Source: Isoetes taiwanensis (taxonomy: Eukaryota; Streptophyta; Lycopodiopsida; Isoetales; Isoetaceae). From it: 64,000 nucleotides of DNA. Made by a program: the position numbers and the translations under genes. Each line of letters starts with the position of its first letter. The first letter of the stretch is position 1. Shown here piece by piece: positions 35,561 through 48,400 of this stretch. The notes below the pieces were generated by a model that searched no databases, was not told the origin of the DNA, and worked only from the letters and a program-made list of their open reading frames with translations. The stretch lies in the NCBI GenBank assembly GCA_021234155.1, contig JAJEKV010000025.1:13768283-13832282 (forward strand). Direction: 5' to 3'.

Positions 35561-37518
35561 TTAGAGCCCCGGCTTGAAATTCAAACTTTGAATAAGCCGT
35601 TCCTGCTCCTGCTCCTGAACAACATAGCATTGTTAGCAACTCCTGTTAAAAGACCTGTTCAAACTACAAGTCCAGCACCAATTGTTTCAACAAGGGCTGC
35701 AGCAGAATCCAAGCTGCATCAAAAATCATCATCATTGTCACTGGAACTGAAACCTTCCTTCTGAACCTTTTACTCCTTTGCTGTTAAATCATCATCATCA
35801 TCAACATTTCCACCATTCTCTGCAGTCTGGTTCTGTTGCTTTGAGTTGCAGCTTCTTCTGCTTCAAGCTTTTCAAATTCTTCTGCTAGTGTTTTGTGAAG
35901 ATCACTCTGATCCTTTTTTTATTGGTTCTACAGTCATAACATCTTCCAAATCTTCCGAGCATTTTTTGCTTTTTCAAAAAATTGATATGTGACCCTTTGA
36001 AAATTTAGACATCAAATGGGGTCAGAAACATCATCTAGACATCTATTATATCTGAATTTGATGATGTTCCTACATACTTCCAACGAGAAGGTCCAATGCC
36101 TTCAACAGATTGAAGGCCTTCCTAGGCAGCCTCGAGCTCCTTCTTACCAATGTAAGCTGAGCATGAAAGTGATTCTCTCACATGCACATCCTTTGTTCTC
36201 TTCAAACAAAGATGTCCTTTCGCTTCCTTCATTAAGCGTTCTCTCCTGATAAAATAATAAATGCATTACGATCTTCAGACTCGCAAGAACAACGCCACCA
36301 CAAGCTGTGGCATTCAGTGAAATCCATGTAGGGTTCCAAGAATTCTATATTCAACTACCATCACATGGTGGCATGTTGGTGGTGAAAAACCCTAGATAGC
36401 TAAGATACCTGATAATGAAGTTATGAGTAATCTGTTTTGTAAGTATACTCCTCCACAACTTGAAGACATACCAAAGATTTGGACAGAGGATCAGACCACT
36501 TATAAGCATTGCAGCAAAATTTCACTATTATTTCATAATTTGGCAAATCAGTGCATGCCGTATACTGTGTCCAAACAATTGGGGCTGAGCTCATCTTAAA
36601 AACATAATTTCGCAGCCTTTTGTGAATCCTGGTGGGAGGTCAGAATTAACAAATTATCTGCATTTTATTGTACCTCAAACATCACATGGCGTTCGATTTC
36701 TTCAGGCTCCACTGTTGTGACCTCAGTAAAGCAGCATCAGGGTCTGCAGCTTTTTTTTGCTCCTCCAGCAGCATCAGGATCTGCAGGAACTTTTGGAATT
36801 GGCTCGTCCAGGCTAACTTACTCCTAAAGAATGTCTAACCTAACTTATTGAACAAGCTTTTGTCTTTCTTGTGTTAGACTGATGGACCTTTAGATACAAT
36901 GTAAACAATGTCGGTACGTTCGTGTGCTTGCTTGACGGGGCCAAAGGTAGAAGGGCAAACCAGACTTGTGATTTGACGGAGTCGTACATGAATCGTTTCC
37001 CATGTTCCCATGAAATGCTATTTCCATATAATCTTTTGTGGCCAAGAAAGCAGGTGAATGCCAAGAATGTTGGCTAGATAGATAGATAGATAAAGAATTT
37101 AACGTTTGCAATTTGATGCTTCTATTACCAACAAAATAATGTTGGTCAACTGTCGGTCCGCCACGTCCTTTGGTCCAAAGTCGATCTGTGACATCTGCAA
37201 AATTTCGTCAATTATCGACGACATATCATCGATTGTTGACTAGACCTGGCAGACAAGCAACACACAGACAGCCAACATCAACGTGGTTAATGTACTATGA
37301 CATGTCATCTATCAAAAAACCAACATCGTTTTGAAGATTGTTAACGTGATAACATCAACATTTGGTTACTTTGGCGGGAAACTCGGGAGCTTCTTTAGCC
37401 CCATCTCATTGTGGTTTCAAGTTACCCTTGGGAGCATTTTGGCACCTTAGGTGTGGAGCATTACTATTAGATGGTAAGTTGCTAAAACTTAGTGCCTAGT
37501 ATGCCATTGTGATTCATA
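35561..37518. other. Intergenic; possible further helicase debris
   Basis: Minus-strand phrases around 35860-35960 (LHKTLAEEFEKLEAEEAATQ) look like charged coding sequence but could not be assigned. A GCAGCATCAGG-type phrase recurs at 36730 and 36767, and GATA repeats occur near 37076-37090. Small open frames on both strands lack family resemblance. Confidence 0.4.
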
Positions 37519-37695
37519 ACCCTTTACATTACCCTTTAACCTTTTATAACCCTTTTTTCATTACGCATTTTCCATGAAAATGGGAACCACTGATTTAGGT
37601 TGCGTGTTAGGCTTTCAGACATGTCTAGATTTTCCAAATTTAGAACAGATATTTTTGGCAAAATTTGGAAGAGATATTTGGCGACCCTTTTTGCC
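37519..37695. repeat. Partial third copy of the kinase promoter segment
   Basis: ACCCTTTAACCTTTTATAAC through AGACATGTCTAGATTTTCCA to the TTTGGCGACCCTTTTTGCC end matches 34905-35110 and 40045-40215. It contains only the promoter, with no kinase codons and no helicase sequence. The TATA motif is intact. Confidence 0.9.
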
Positions 37696-38852
37696 AAAAT
37701 AAATAAAACTTTTTCTTTCTTGAAGCATCCTGAGAATGAAAATTTTTCTCTTGACGAGATCCCTTTTGGAGCAGACCGGTCGATGGTCTTTTGAAGCTTG
37801 AAAGCTGAAGTTCTCCCTCCCACTATAACTCTATGTAATGCATTTGCTTGTGTACTTGTTTGTTTTGCTTGATACTCTCTTGTGTAACACTTATTATTTG
37901 TAGTAGATCACCATTCTCTTATGTAATATCTTGTTTCCTTTTAACTTTTGCATCTGTGTAGTATCTTCTTATTTGTGACCAAATTTTCATACGTAGTACG
38001 AAAGTTGATCTTTCATCAAAGATAAAGTCCGTGGTATCTCCTTGATTTAGTCTTGCTTGTTCTTGGTAAACACTTGTTACATCCATATCTGAAACTTATC
38101 ATGGTTATATCCGGCTTTGCAAGATAAATTACAGTAATAGCAAAAATATGAGATGACACCATAGGTCTTAAGCGTCAACATGAAATAAAAAGGTATAGTG
38201 TTTATGTACTATCCGGATTATGGTAGTCTTTGTGCTGCAGTAGTTCAATTTATGAGTGGCCTTTATTATGTGTGTCGGTCTTTGGTCATCTTTGTCGCTC
38301 GAGGAAACATTTAACATGCTAAGGAAAGGTAGGGCTTATTGATCTATCATTTTCGGGCTATCGATTGTGGAGCGGTGTTTAACTAGGGCATATGCGTACA
38401 CCATGTATTCGTTCCATTTACTGACCTTCGATTATGTTGTTAACTTGCAGAAAGTGTCACTAAACATGACCTTGAACATATGGTATATTCATTATCGTTT
38501 GTTTCAGTCAACTTTTATGGTTTTATAAAATACAATTTCAGGATAATTTCACTCGTCCGATCTTTTGATTATTTGCAGGTAAAACGCATGCACGTGGGGA
38601 AGGATTCTCTTCATGAGTCCACATCCACAACCATGCCTAGAACTATTGATGCATGGTATATTTAGAGCCTTGCTTTATTCTGTTGTTCTTTGCCAGCACC
38701 TTGTAATTGTTGTGATGATCTCATATGTCAAGAATGTGTTAGAATTGTGCATAAGGTTGTGTTGTTCTTTAATGGGATCATTACATAAATATAAGTATGG
38801 ATCATATAAGAATTCTCCAAGTATAAACTCTCTAATAAGGATACTCATGCAG
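37696..38852. other. Intergenic or intronic sequence before the OEP16-like exons
   Basis: T-rich, intron-like sequence. At 38580-38645 a stretch following TTTGCAG (VKRMHVGKDSLHESTSTTM) could be an upstream exon of the OEP16-like gene, since that region of the family contains a GSLSKS-like segment, but the reading phase to the next exon does not join cleanly. No other gene is seen. Confidence 0.4.
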
Positions 38853-39128
38853 GACTTATAGCCTGTGTCTATTCTGGCATGGAGTATGGAATTGAGCGGG
38901 TTCGAGGAAGACGAGATTGGGTAATTATCTTACACAAAAAATTAGTTCATCTTGGAAGAACTTATGTAGTTTTATGCATTTCAGAAAAATGCCGTACTTG
39001 GAGGGGCAGTGACAGGTGCACTTGTTGGTCTGGCTGAGAATCAGAACAATCGAGAGAAGTTGATTCGCAATGCCATTACTGGGGCAACCATAGCTACTGC
39101 ATCAGAGTTCCTACAGTATGTTAATTGA
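38853..39128 (+). CDS. OEP16/Tim17-family membrane protein, last two exons
   Basis: Exon a (38853-38920) follows TCATGCAG and encodes LIACVYSGMEYGIERVRGRR plus DW, ending at GG|GTAATT. Exon b (38985-39128) follows GCATTTCAG and encodes KNAVLGGAVTGALVGLAENQ, then a segment ending ITGATIATASEFLQYVN and TGA. The phase joins exactly, giving the family core GxEYGIERxRGxRDWKNA followed by GGAxTGA and the AITGAxxATAxEF end seen in OEP16 (Tim17/Tim22/Tim23 superfamily) proteins. These form amino-acid-selective channels in the outer plastid envelope, or act in mitochondrial import. The glycine-rich segments are the membrane helices. The N-terminal exons are not identified with confidence, so it may be a partial gene or have long introns. 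Recognition of the family is firm; assignment to a subtype (OEP16-1 or OEP16-2) is not. Confidence 0.8.
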
Positions 39129-39889
39129 GCATCCACAACATGGATGATGTATTCTTATTCATAATGGTTTTTCCAACTGACATGGCAGCATCTCCCCTTA
39201 ATGCTGTAGTCAACTTGGGCAATGATTAAAATCAGCTGCAAATAACATTCCAAATTCCTTGGAATCAAGAGACAATTGCATAATTATGGTTAATGTTGCA
39301 CTTATTTCACAACAGCTCTTTAGTTTTGTCCCTTTCCCTTTTAAGAAGACACTTTTCAAAGAATGGCATGCATCATATGCTCAAAATGCCAGTGGCAGTG
39401 TCATAAGCAGTCAAACGATTGAACAGAGAGAATAACATGAATGCCCAGGCTTTCAACAGAAAGGTTTTCATTCTCAGGATGCATCAAGAAAGAAATCCGA
39501 TAGGGATTAATGGGTATTGCATAGAATTTCACATTGGGTATTGCATAGAATTTGACATCTAACAAACAAGGAGGAAGATAATCGTTGGACCTGGATGTGG
39601 GCTACAGTATTTGCTTCATGTGAAATCATTATGTGTGATACCTGCAAACATTTTGCTGGAGATAGATACAGATGTCTGTCTAGCACATCTTGAACTGCCT
39701 AAGTTCTGCAAGGACGGAATTTCTAAGTCATTGACAGGGCACCTGGTAATTAATCATTCCAAATCTTCTCATTTTGTTCTTAACTCATATTTGTACATGC
39801 ATTTCGTATTCCAACTCCAAGTGCCATGGAATAAATATCATGATCACCGGCCGGTCATGTCGACCATAAGAAATGCAAGGAAGCTTGTT
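39129..39889. other. Intergenic, 3' flank of the OEP16-like exons
   Basis: AT-rich; GGGTATTGCATAGAATTT occurs twice in tandem at 39511-39551. No gene is seen. The segment ends at the sharp start of the kinase 5' duplicate near 39890. Confidence 0.5.
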
Positions 39890-40660
39890 TGCTGGAGTAC
39901 AAAACGTTCAGATCCATAGCCTTCTCCATCTCTAAACCCTTTTCCATCTTTAAACCCTTCTCCTTCAGATCCATCGTCTTCTTCATCTTTAAACTTTTCT
40001 CCATCTTTCTGATTGCCAATGCAAAGCTTTATACCTTTTCATTACCCTTTAACCTCTTATAACCCTTTTTCCATTGGGCATTTTCCATGAAAATGGCAAC
40101 CCCTCATTTAGGTTGCGTGTTAGGCTTTCAGACATGTCTAGATTTTCCAAATTTAGAACAGATATTTTGGCAAAATTTGGAAGAGATATTTAGAACAGAT
40201 ATTTTTGGCCACCCTTACGGAACAACAAAACTACATTGCATACGTGATTTCCCTCTCAATTTCTGCTTCCATCAAAAATAAGTGCTCAATTTTTTTGCTT
40301 CCAAGTAAATGCATTTGCATAGCCACCATGCAACTGGTAGAGCAAATTGAGCTTGCAAAACTGGTAGCCCAGCTTTCCAAGAAAGACAAAATCGAAACGT
40401 GACCACAAGCCTGTAAGTTTAATTCTAAAAAGGAGCATACATAAAAGAGTGAACAGATTTTAACTGCTTGCATACAAAAGTGGTCTCAGTATCTGCTAGA
40501 TTTCTTTATTCTATGTCCATCAAAAACAACAGCATAACCCCAGTGGATGTCAAGAAGCTTCCAGTCTGGTATGCACGTAATTGTTCATATGTGGTGATGA
40601 GCAATCCAGAATTTGATCTTGTTATCCTGTCAATAAGTCCATCCGTCTATCTATCCTGAC
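39890..40660. repeat. Segmental duplication, copy 2: truncated kinase 5' end, promoter and SNF2 exons
   Basis: This begins with CTGGAGTACAAAACGTTCAG, the same as the kinase coding strand complement at 34742, and then carries the MEK-repeat codons, promoter and helicase fragment. The kinase part is cut off after about 35 codons and bears deletions, so it cannot encode a kinase. On the helicase side the homology continues beyond the other copy into more SNF2 sequence (to 41288), suggesting that this locus is closer to the original junction. Confidence 0.9.
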
Positions 40661-41288
40661 TATTTTCATCTGAATCTAAAAATGGACTCTTCCTAGCTCA
40701 GTTTGTAACTCTTGCATATAAAAGTGGTCTCAGTGTCTGGTTGGATTTCTTATTCTATGTCCATCAAAAACAACAGCATAACCCCAGTGGATGTCAAGAA
40801 GCTTCTTGTTTGGTATGCATGTAATTGTTCAATAAGCCCATTCCACTTACTATCCTTAGGTCTCGTATCTATTCAGACTATTTTCATCTGAATCTGAAGT
40901 TGGACCCTTCCTAGCTGATTTTCTACAGCAGAATCTCAACTTCAAAAGCTGAGTACCATTTCTGTGCTTCTCATTTCCACTGTTGAACAAGAGTTACATG
41001 AGACACAATTATGCTTGGCTTATACATCCTACTGTGATGCAAAAAGGCTATGATTTGAATAGTCTTTCCTAACCCTATTTCATCTCTTATAATACCTCCT
41101 GCTGGTTGGCAATGCAATTCCAGTACCCACTTGACTCTAGTTTTCTAATAATCAAAGAGATTAAGATAAATACTAGCAGGAGTTCTCAATTCACCTTCCA
41201 AAAGTATATCCTCTCTTCATAGACACCCAATCTGATATGCTTTTCCTTATCTGCTTTCTTCCTCTGCCTTCTCCTATCATCTGAACTT
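40200..41288 (-). pseudogene. ERCC6/CSB-like SNF2 helicase pseudogene fragment (copy 2, longer)
   Basis: On the minus strand from 41288: [40 protein letters not shown] (about 41115-41062, the Walker A / motif I region, with Met changed to Ile and Gly to Arg), and [18 protein letters not shown] followed by EAQKWYSAFEVEIL (motif Ia region). Then SNSGLLITTYEQLRAYQTG and LLDIHWGYAVVFDGH (40630-40500). Part of the last block is duplicated in tandem at 40720-40920. FVFLGKLG and LPILQAQFALP-type sequence lies at 40390-40300. The order matches plant CSB (CHR8-type) ATPases, which act in transcription-coupled repair. Stops and frameshifts make it non-functional. Little intron sequence is seen between adjoining motifs, so a retro-copied origin is possible. 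Confidence 0.85.
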
Positions 41289-44200
41289 GTCTGCAAATTT
41301 AGAAGGTGTGCACCCAGAATGCCATATAACGATAAACTTGAATGAAAAGCAGCTTATTCCATAGTATAAAGTCCATACAATCCTATCAACTCCTGTTTCA
41401 TGTAAGATATTAGCGATTTCTAAAGTTTTAAAAGTAGAATCTGTTTGTGCTCTTTTTTGTCCTTTTATTCTCTATTGAGTTTGAGGTTGAGAGTGACCAG
41501 GTCCTAATGCTTGTAACTTTTACCATCCATATCTAAGGCTGCAGACAAAATGCTTGCACAGAATAATTTCACTGACAGGTTGGAATTGAGATGCACTGCC
41601 AAATGAAGTAGAAGTTTTGCATCTGACCCTGAAAATCAGTCATAAGCAAATGAATTAAAATCAGTGATCAAAACCACTGCACAGACCGGGAACTCTATCT
41701 TTTTTGCAGGTGCATGCACGTATAATATCTGCATGTTATTTTGACATTTGAGAATGGCCGCATTGATGGATCAGCTGGAGAGCCGTCTCTCATGTCTGGC
41801 CTTCCAATCATGAATATTAACTATAGGAATGCATCAATGTCTATTTGCAAACAAAAACGTTAACAGAGCGGACCAGAATACCTGCAAATCAACGATTGCA
41901 AGCGTATCGATTACCAGAGGTATGCCCTAATCCGCCTTATCAGATGGGTCCAACTCCAAGGTTAACCACTTGTCTAAATCCATTTGTGATAATGGCATTA
42001 TAGACTATCAGGAGGTTTGATTAGGTGCAGATGTTGCTCTCTTTTATCGATTGATTTCGTAATCCACTTAGATGTACTTCAATGCTATCAACTTGTGACA
42101 AGGGCATGTAAGCAAATGTAAACTTTACTCTTAGCCATATCTTGTAAACGGTGTAACCATTGCACAGGACATCTGACTAGAAGGATGAACCACAAATAAA
42201 TGATAGAAAGAACCTAGTTAAGGTAGTCCATCAAGGACATATGTATTTGTTTTTACTATAGACCCATACTTTCTGACAGAGAGATGTTGAAGTATTCGCT
42301 TAGTAAGAAGTTGTTCATTATTTTCTAGATCAGAAGGACAATTTACTAATGCATTTAAGTCTAGTGACACAACCACTATTTAAACTAGAAGAATAAACAC
42401 ACAAAAAAGAAGGAAGAATGAGAAGAATGAGATTGATTTTTTTATCGTCCCATTTGAGGCCAATCGGCCTATGGGATAGTTAAAGTGGATTGTGCCAAGG
42501 GATGCCCCATCACGGACCCATATTATGGACAATGACAACGTTTAGATCATTTTTTATCTTCCTATTCCGGCACTGACTACTTGCTCGGTGAGGTTATAAT
42601 TGGTTAGTTTGTGCATTTAAAGTACATTTACATGCATTAAAATCATGTGTCACAAAGCCCCTTGATAATCATTAATTATCCTAATCCTAACATATATAAG
42701 GCAGCTTGAATTTTGTGTTGCCCCTAGGGGGCAAACCCTGGCTTATGTGGGTTTGTGGCATATCCAGGTATATGCCGACATATGCCTAAGATATCATGGT
42801 GATTTGCTCCAAGCTTTTACATTGCGCGAACCGATGGCGGTCGACCCTATTGCCGGTTGGTCTTTGTTCGAACCGCCTACTTGGAATGAAGTTTCATCTT
42901 TGTGGAGTGCAAGGATAAGCTTCTAGGTTAAATCCTTTCTTAGCATGGATCTGAGCTTGATCTAATATGAGTACTCTTTAACTACTAATGATTCCATGTA
43001 TCGGTGGAAATCTTTGCTTCACATGTCTAGTAGATCAATGCTTTTGGTTCATAGTGTTTTATGATGAAAGTGTGTGGCATGATTAGCACTGCTACTAATC
43101 ACTCAGGGAGTATCTCTAACTTGCAGACGTTGCAACTCATAGAAATGAGCTCGCATGAGATCACTTTGATTTAAGTGAAAAGGTGAGGTGTAATACTCGG
43201 AAATAAAATTTCATTTCATAGTAGGATGGTCTTAAATCGTGGATAATTCTGCAAACCCTTCGTATCTTCAATTTGATGTATGTAATTGCTGTATTGTCAT
43301 GATAGTTATTCGAATATGTTTGGGTATTTGTACTTTCTTATTTCGAATAGTGATGTATGTAATTGTTGTATTGTCACATAATTATTTGAATTTGTTTGGG
43401 TATTTAGTATTTTCTTATTCAGAATCCGATGCAACAAAAAGAGAGAGGCCAGAAGGAGCTCTCTGTTTTATTGCAGCCTGAGAATAAGAACCTTTTCAGA
43501 GCAAGACAAACTAAGAGTTATGCATTTTGTGGATTTTTTTTTCTTTTTTTTTACGTAACCATTAGAGTTTTTTTGAGGTCAATTAAGGGCCCTTACTCGA
43601 TGCCACGTCAAAAAGCTCGCGGCCAATGGGAAGCCGTGTGCGTGGTTTTTACAGAGCCTTGGTTTTCGCCATTCCGGTGTCAACCGCGTAGCCGGTAATA
43701 TCCGTGCCTCTAGCTTCGGGTGTCAGATTACACACGTGGCAATTATGACCGTTAGCTCCCGCCCGGGTGTCAGAATAAGACAAAAACAATAACGATCTTT
43801 GCTCCCCCAATTCCCAGTCAAGTCTTTTCATTCTAAAACAATTAAAAGCGAATGTATGTCTCATGAATTGCATGCAAATTGTGAGTTATTTTTCCACTGC
43901 TTTTAATAGTTGCTTTAAAAAAATTAAATTGTTTGCGTATCAGAAGGCTATGCTAATTCATAGATGAGAGAGAGACAGAGTACAAACCAAAGCTCCATAA
44001 AGAATGTGCTTTCTAATGTTGTATGATTGTTTTATTGCTATTTGAAGGTAAATTAGCAATGCAGATTCTAGAAATTGGTAAAGTTCTATATTGTTTTGCT
44101 TCTTTTTGGGGCAAAAAAACCAAATCTTGGCATTCTATTTTGTGGTCTTTTTTTTACAATGCATTAGTAAAAACTAGAGGCAACTATTCCACGGAATCAA

Positions 44201-45289
44201 TGTATAATGAGCATACAAGTTTGAAGATAATTTCATTTGCATATTCTATGCTTACAATGTTGAATAGCTATATTTGTAGCTTGTAAACATTCAATTGTCT
44301 GTTGTTTCGTGTATGTCTTATAATAAATGTCAAATAAAAAACTATTAGTTTAATGTCAACAATTAATAATACCAGCGTAGTCACGGTGCGAATATACGTG
44401 AGCCTTAGGCAAAAGAGACGTGCATTTCGCACTGTGGCCACGGTTGGCTTTTCGTCCTCTTTTTTTTTGGAAACGGCGGTTCAGGTGAAGGCAATAAAGG
44501 GAGAGATCAGATTCGATGCATGCGAACAGAAAAGAGGGAGCCGAATCGTGGCAGAAAGGAAGGAGGTCGGATCGTTAACTTTGGCGGCCGATTGCTCCGC
44601 GCAGGGAGAGCAGGCGAACAGATAATCTGCAGCTTGCCCACATCTTCGATTTGACCTGCTGTGTGTATTTGCAGAGGACAGTTTTGGCTGGGTGATTGCA
44701 GTGAGCTGTTGAATCAACCTGGGTGTTTGCAGCATGTGAGACAATAGACAGAGAAGCTTGGGCTGTCGGAGCAGCCACAGGAGGAACCTTATTCATAGAG
44801 CAGTTTGGGTTGTCGGAGCAGTCACAGAAGGAGTTCTATTTTCAATTTTCTATCACTCCAGGATGCCATTGGGAATATCTCAGAAAGCTTTTCATCTAAA
44901 GCAGATGGGTTCGCCAAATTGGCCCCTGTTTCTGTTTCTCTATTTCTCCTAGGGTTTGGAAAATTGATGCATACTCTGAGAACCCACTCTCTATTTCTAG
45001 AGAGTTCTTTCTCCTCTTGCTGTTGATGCTTGGTAGGAAGGCAACAGTTCTAGAATTGCTAAAACATACTACAAATAGTTAATCGTAGTTAGCAAGCAGA
45101 ATACCAATGATCCATCGCTCAAAGCATAGAAAGTTGCTTGAATAGAAGCAAGAAAAGTTCAGAAAATCTTAAAAAGGAAAACAGAGCTTACAATATATGT
45201 GCAGCCTTTAGAATGTGATCTTGCTCTCATAGCTGCATACAAAATTATCAAAGCTTTTGATACCTGGAGCCTCTTTCTGATTCCGTTTC
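41289..45289. other. Long intergenic stretch; no gene recognised
   Basis: Mostly AT-rich. Near 42720-42790 CCCTAGGGGGCAAACCCTGG and GGCATATCCAGGTATATGCC form small palindromes. A GTATGTAATTGTTGTATTGTCA phrase (shown here as its first 20: GTATGTAATTGTTGTATTGT) is echoed at 43277 and 43354. At 43650-43790 a GC-richer patch repeats GGGTGTCAGA. At 44755-44845 a 47-bp unit with GCTGTCGGAGCAGCCACAG and its variant is repeated twice; each copy can form a hairpin. The GC-rich part 44400-45030 resembles a 5' leader or promoter-proximal exon, but no coding start is supported. Confidence 0.4.
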
Positions 45290-45640
45290 TTAGAGCCGCC
45301 TGCTTCTTGGCATTTCACCTGTAAAAGGATGAAATTCTTGCACAAATCCGGTGGCAGAAAGTAGCTGAGGTGTAGATAAAATCCATAACAGGTTTTGTAG
45401 AAGAAGACCCTTTTGTTTTTGGGGCATAGACATCTCTGTTGCTAGATTTGCTTGAGCCAAAGAACGAGAAATACCATAGCTAGAGAACGAGATTTTGTTT
45501 GTGCATGTGGGCCTTGAGTCGCCATAGCCAGAAATAAAAAATGGACGAATATTTCTTCCACCAAGCTTCTGGCTGGAGAGCTCAGTGATTAAGAAAAGAA
45601 AAAAGCTTCTTAGAATGGATCTCTGCAAGGCCTTTGCCAT
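45290..45640 (-). CDS. Hypothetical protein with a mitochondrial-presequence-like start
   Basis: An ATG at 45640 opens 116 codons. The first residues, MAKALQRSILRSFFLFLITE, then LSSQKLGGRNIRPFF, are basic and hydrophobic with Ser and Arg but almost no acidic residues, as in mitochondrial targeting peptides. The frame ends at 45290; a CAG|GTGAAA near 45325-45315 could be a splice donor, so this may be a first exon. I do not recognise the mature protein and see no downstream exon that proves it. A chance open frame remains possible. Confidence 0.3.
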   Translation of the reverse strand: MAKALQRSILRSFFLFLITELSSQKLGGRNIRPFFISGYGDSRPTCTNKISFSSYGISRSLAQANLATEMSMPQKQKGLLLQNLLWILSTPQLLSATGFVQEFHPFTGEMPRSRRL

Positions 45641-48400
45641 GTCTTCCACACTTTGCAATCTCCTACCAAGAATCCACCATCGCCCGGAATTTCTACCATC
45701 GGTCAAGGCCCCACGAAAAACACAAACTTAAAAAAAACGCAAAAACGCCGAACCTAAAGATCCGCGTTTTTGGAGAATCTCTGAATGCTCAAACTATGAT
45801 TCAGCAAATGGTTTTTGGCGCGTCAATTCTTTTCCCTCCAATTTGGGGATGCATCTGTTATTATTATTTTTTTTTATTAATAAAGTTAAAAGCAATCATT
45901 AATAGGACAAAATGCCTTTATAGGTTTGGGATGGCTTTTTGCCCAAGGCTATAGGTTCGGCATCAAGGCTATAGGTTCGGCATCATGACATGGCATTTTC
46001 TTAGAAGGTCCTTATTTGATCCCAAAAGACCTCTAATGTTTATGATGAATATCTATTGCTTTTAACTATCCGAAGCAAAGGCACTGCTCAGATTCGAGCT
46101 GCGAAATGAAGTGAATATCATTTTTGTCTATTATATTATTTGTTTTTCCTATATTCGTTTGTTGTCCTTTTTATAGGTTGGATCCATGTGAGCTCATTCT
46201 ATTACTCCTATACAAGCACAAGATCTTTATTTCAGGCTCTTTAGAAGCAACAAAGAACCAAATATGCAGGTTCTAAGAGTAGCGAGATTTTCATTTCTAA
46301 GACTGAAGATGAGCTGCAACAGGTATATAGTGCATTCTAAACGAGCTCTTGTCGAGCACTGAGGGAAAGGTATTAAGTCTCTACAATTTCGTGTGTCAAC
46401 AGTCGGATAAACTTCATTTGGCTTGAAGTGTTATAGTCATTACATAAAAGATTATATATACTTTTAGAGATTGTACAAGCCTCTTGACGAATTGATCTTC
46501 TAATATCTATGTGGTGGTTTCTATTCTTTCTCTTCTTCTCAAAAAGTTTAAGTTTCTGCAGTTAAGTTGCTGTGATAATGCAGTTGACGTTGTGCACCAA
46601 AGGATTGACAAAACCTAATGATGAAATTGAAGTTTGGGATTTGATATTTGTCCACTCATATTGATGATATGGCAAGCAAGAATGACAGGCGTTATGACAT
46701 GTGTGTCATTCATATTCTTCAAAATCTCGCCTTCTAATTTGTTGCTGCTTGCAGTTTGTGACATGTACTACAGAAATCTGAATAAAGTTTCATATACTGT
46801 GAGAAGAAATTTTGTTTTAAGTATGTCATAGTCAATATTGATTGTGGCAAGATCGAGGTAGCAGAATGTAAGTTATTAGTGCCCACTTGCAAGGATTTGT
46901 ATTAGGGTAGATCACAAGTACTTTCTTCTTTCTGATACATCAAAGATCAAATGGCCGATTATGTTATTCTTTTTGCTGACCTAACTGATTTGCTATATAT
47001 TGTGAAATATCAAGATAAAATGTAAAGAGGCACATCCAGCTGCTCATGGATGCATTAGCAGAATCTGATGGACTTCGTTGCATAGTTGCATTCATTTGTA
47101 CATATACAATCGAAGCCCAGTACAGTCAGATTTATATGGTGTGTGAACAATAAACTTCATAATAGAAAATGATTTTGCAGGAGTTTAAAGCTATCGTGCT
47201 GAAGCTACTAACATTATCATGGGGCCCTTGAAGATATGCACTCAAATGAAGCTTGCTAGAATAGATATGATTCTCCGCATGTGAAAAACTCCCCTGCTGT
47301 TTGTCTATTGCCACACCCAACGAAATATGGCTAGAAACATATTATCATGCAAGAATGACCAGAAAAATAGACGGATGAATCAAGCTGAATCTGTATAGAA
47401 TGCCCTTGCTTCTTCGCGTCTCTACTATTTGTGACTGCACCGGATCGTTAAGCCACCGCTTCCGCCCTCTATTCAAGAGAAGAATGAATAGAGATTGTTG
47501 AAAATACTACCGGGCAATTGCAAAATTGATGGTAGGCGGAAGAATATTTTATCCCCGCCATGTCTCGCGATAACGGCGACTGCGGGGAGTTACACAATCG
47601 CCCATCATCGATGGAGGGAGGAAAAATGCGGGGAAAGGAGAAAAAAAAAACAAGGTGGCGGAAAATACATTTTGTTTCCCAAAACTCGCCGCTCATGCTT
47701 TTTTAAGATGACTGGGCGTGAGCCCACCCACCCAAAAACATTTTAAGTAAATACTAGTAAACATGTGCCCGACGTTTTTTTTTTGCCATCGACAAAATGA
47801 GCTCAAATATCCAAATCATGAGCTAGCAAATGTGTGCCTGGCAATTTATCAGTACAAAATGAGCTCAAATTTGAAATTGCAATAAAGTATTATTAGATTT
47901 TGACCGCGTATTTTTAGCTGATAATTCCAATTAGGCAAATTTTACATATTCTCATTTGATTTACAAAAGGGTATAGGGTAAATAAAGGTTTTTGATCATT
48001 TTATTTTAACCGTTTATTTTAACAACCATTGGCCTTTTTATCATCGTATTGTATTGTACCTTGCATTGGAAGTAAATGTAACATTGCTTTGGATACGCTT
48101 TTCATGGTCAAGTTTTAAAGCAACCAAGGAAGCACATTGTTGGCATGAGGTTTAGGTTGGCCTTATGGAAGTATTTTGTAACATCTCACCTATATATTCT
48201 ATAAAAGTCGTATTTAATTAAAGTGGGACAAATCTTGAATTTTGGGACTCGGACTGAAAATGGGACTCACACACCATAAAAGAAATTTCTGAATTGATTG
48301 CTTGAATAGAATTACACATGACACACATAGAATTGGGTTACTTGTTTTCCTCATAAATTTTACAAACCACTAGTTGAGATAGTTTTCAAACTTCTCAATA
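45641..48400. other. Intergenic; no gene recognised
   Basis: GGCTATAGGTTCGGCATCA is repeated in tandem at 45948-45985. AT-rich stretches predominate. A GC-richer patch at 47440-47740 has open frames in both directions but no family resemblance. Nothing else is seen before the DUF7869-type gene. Confidence 0.45.
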
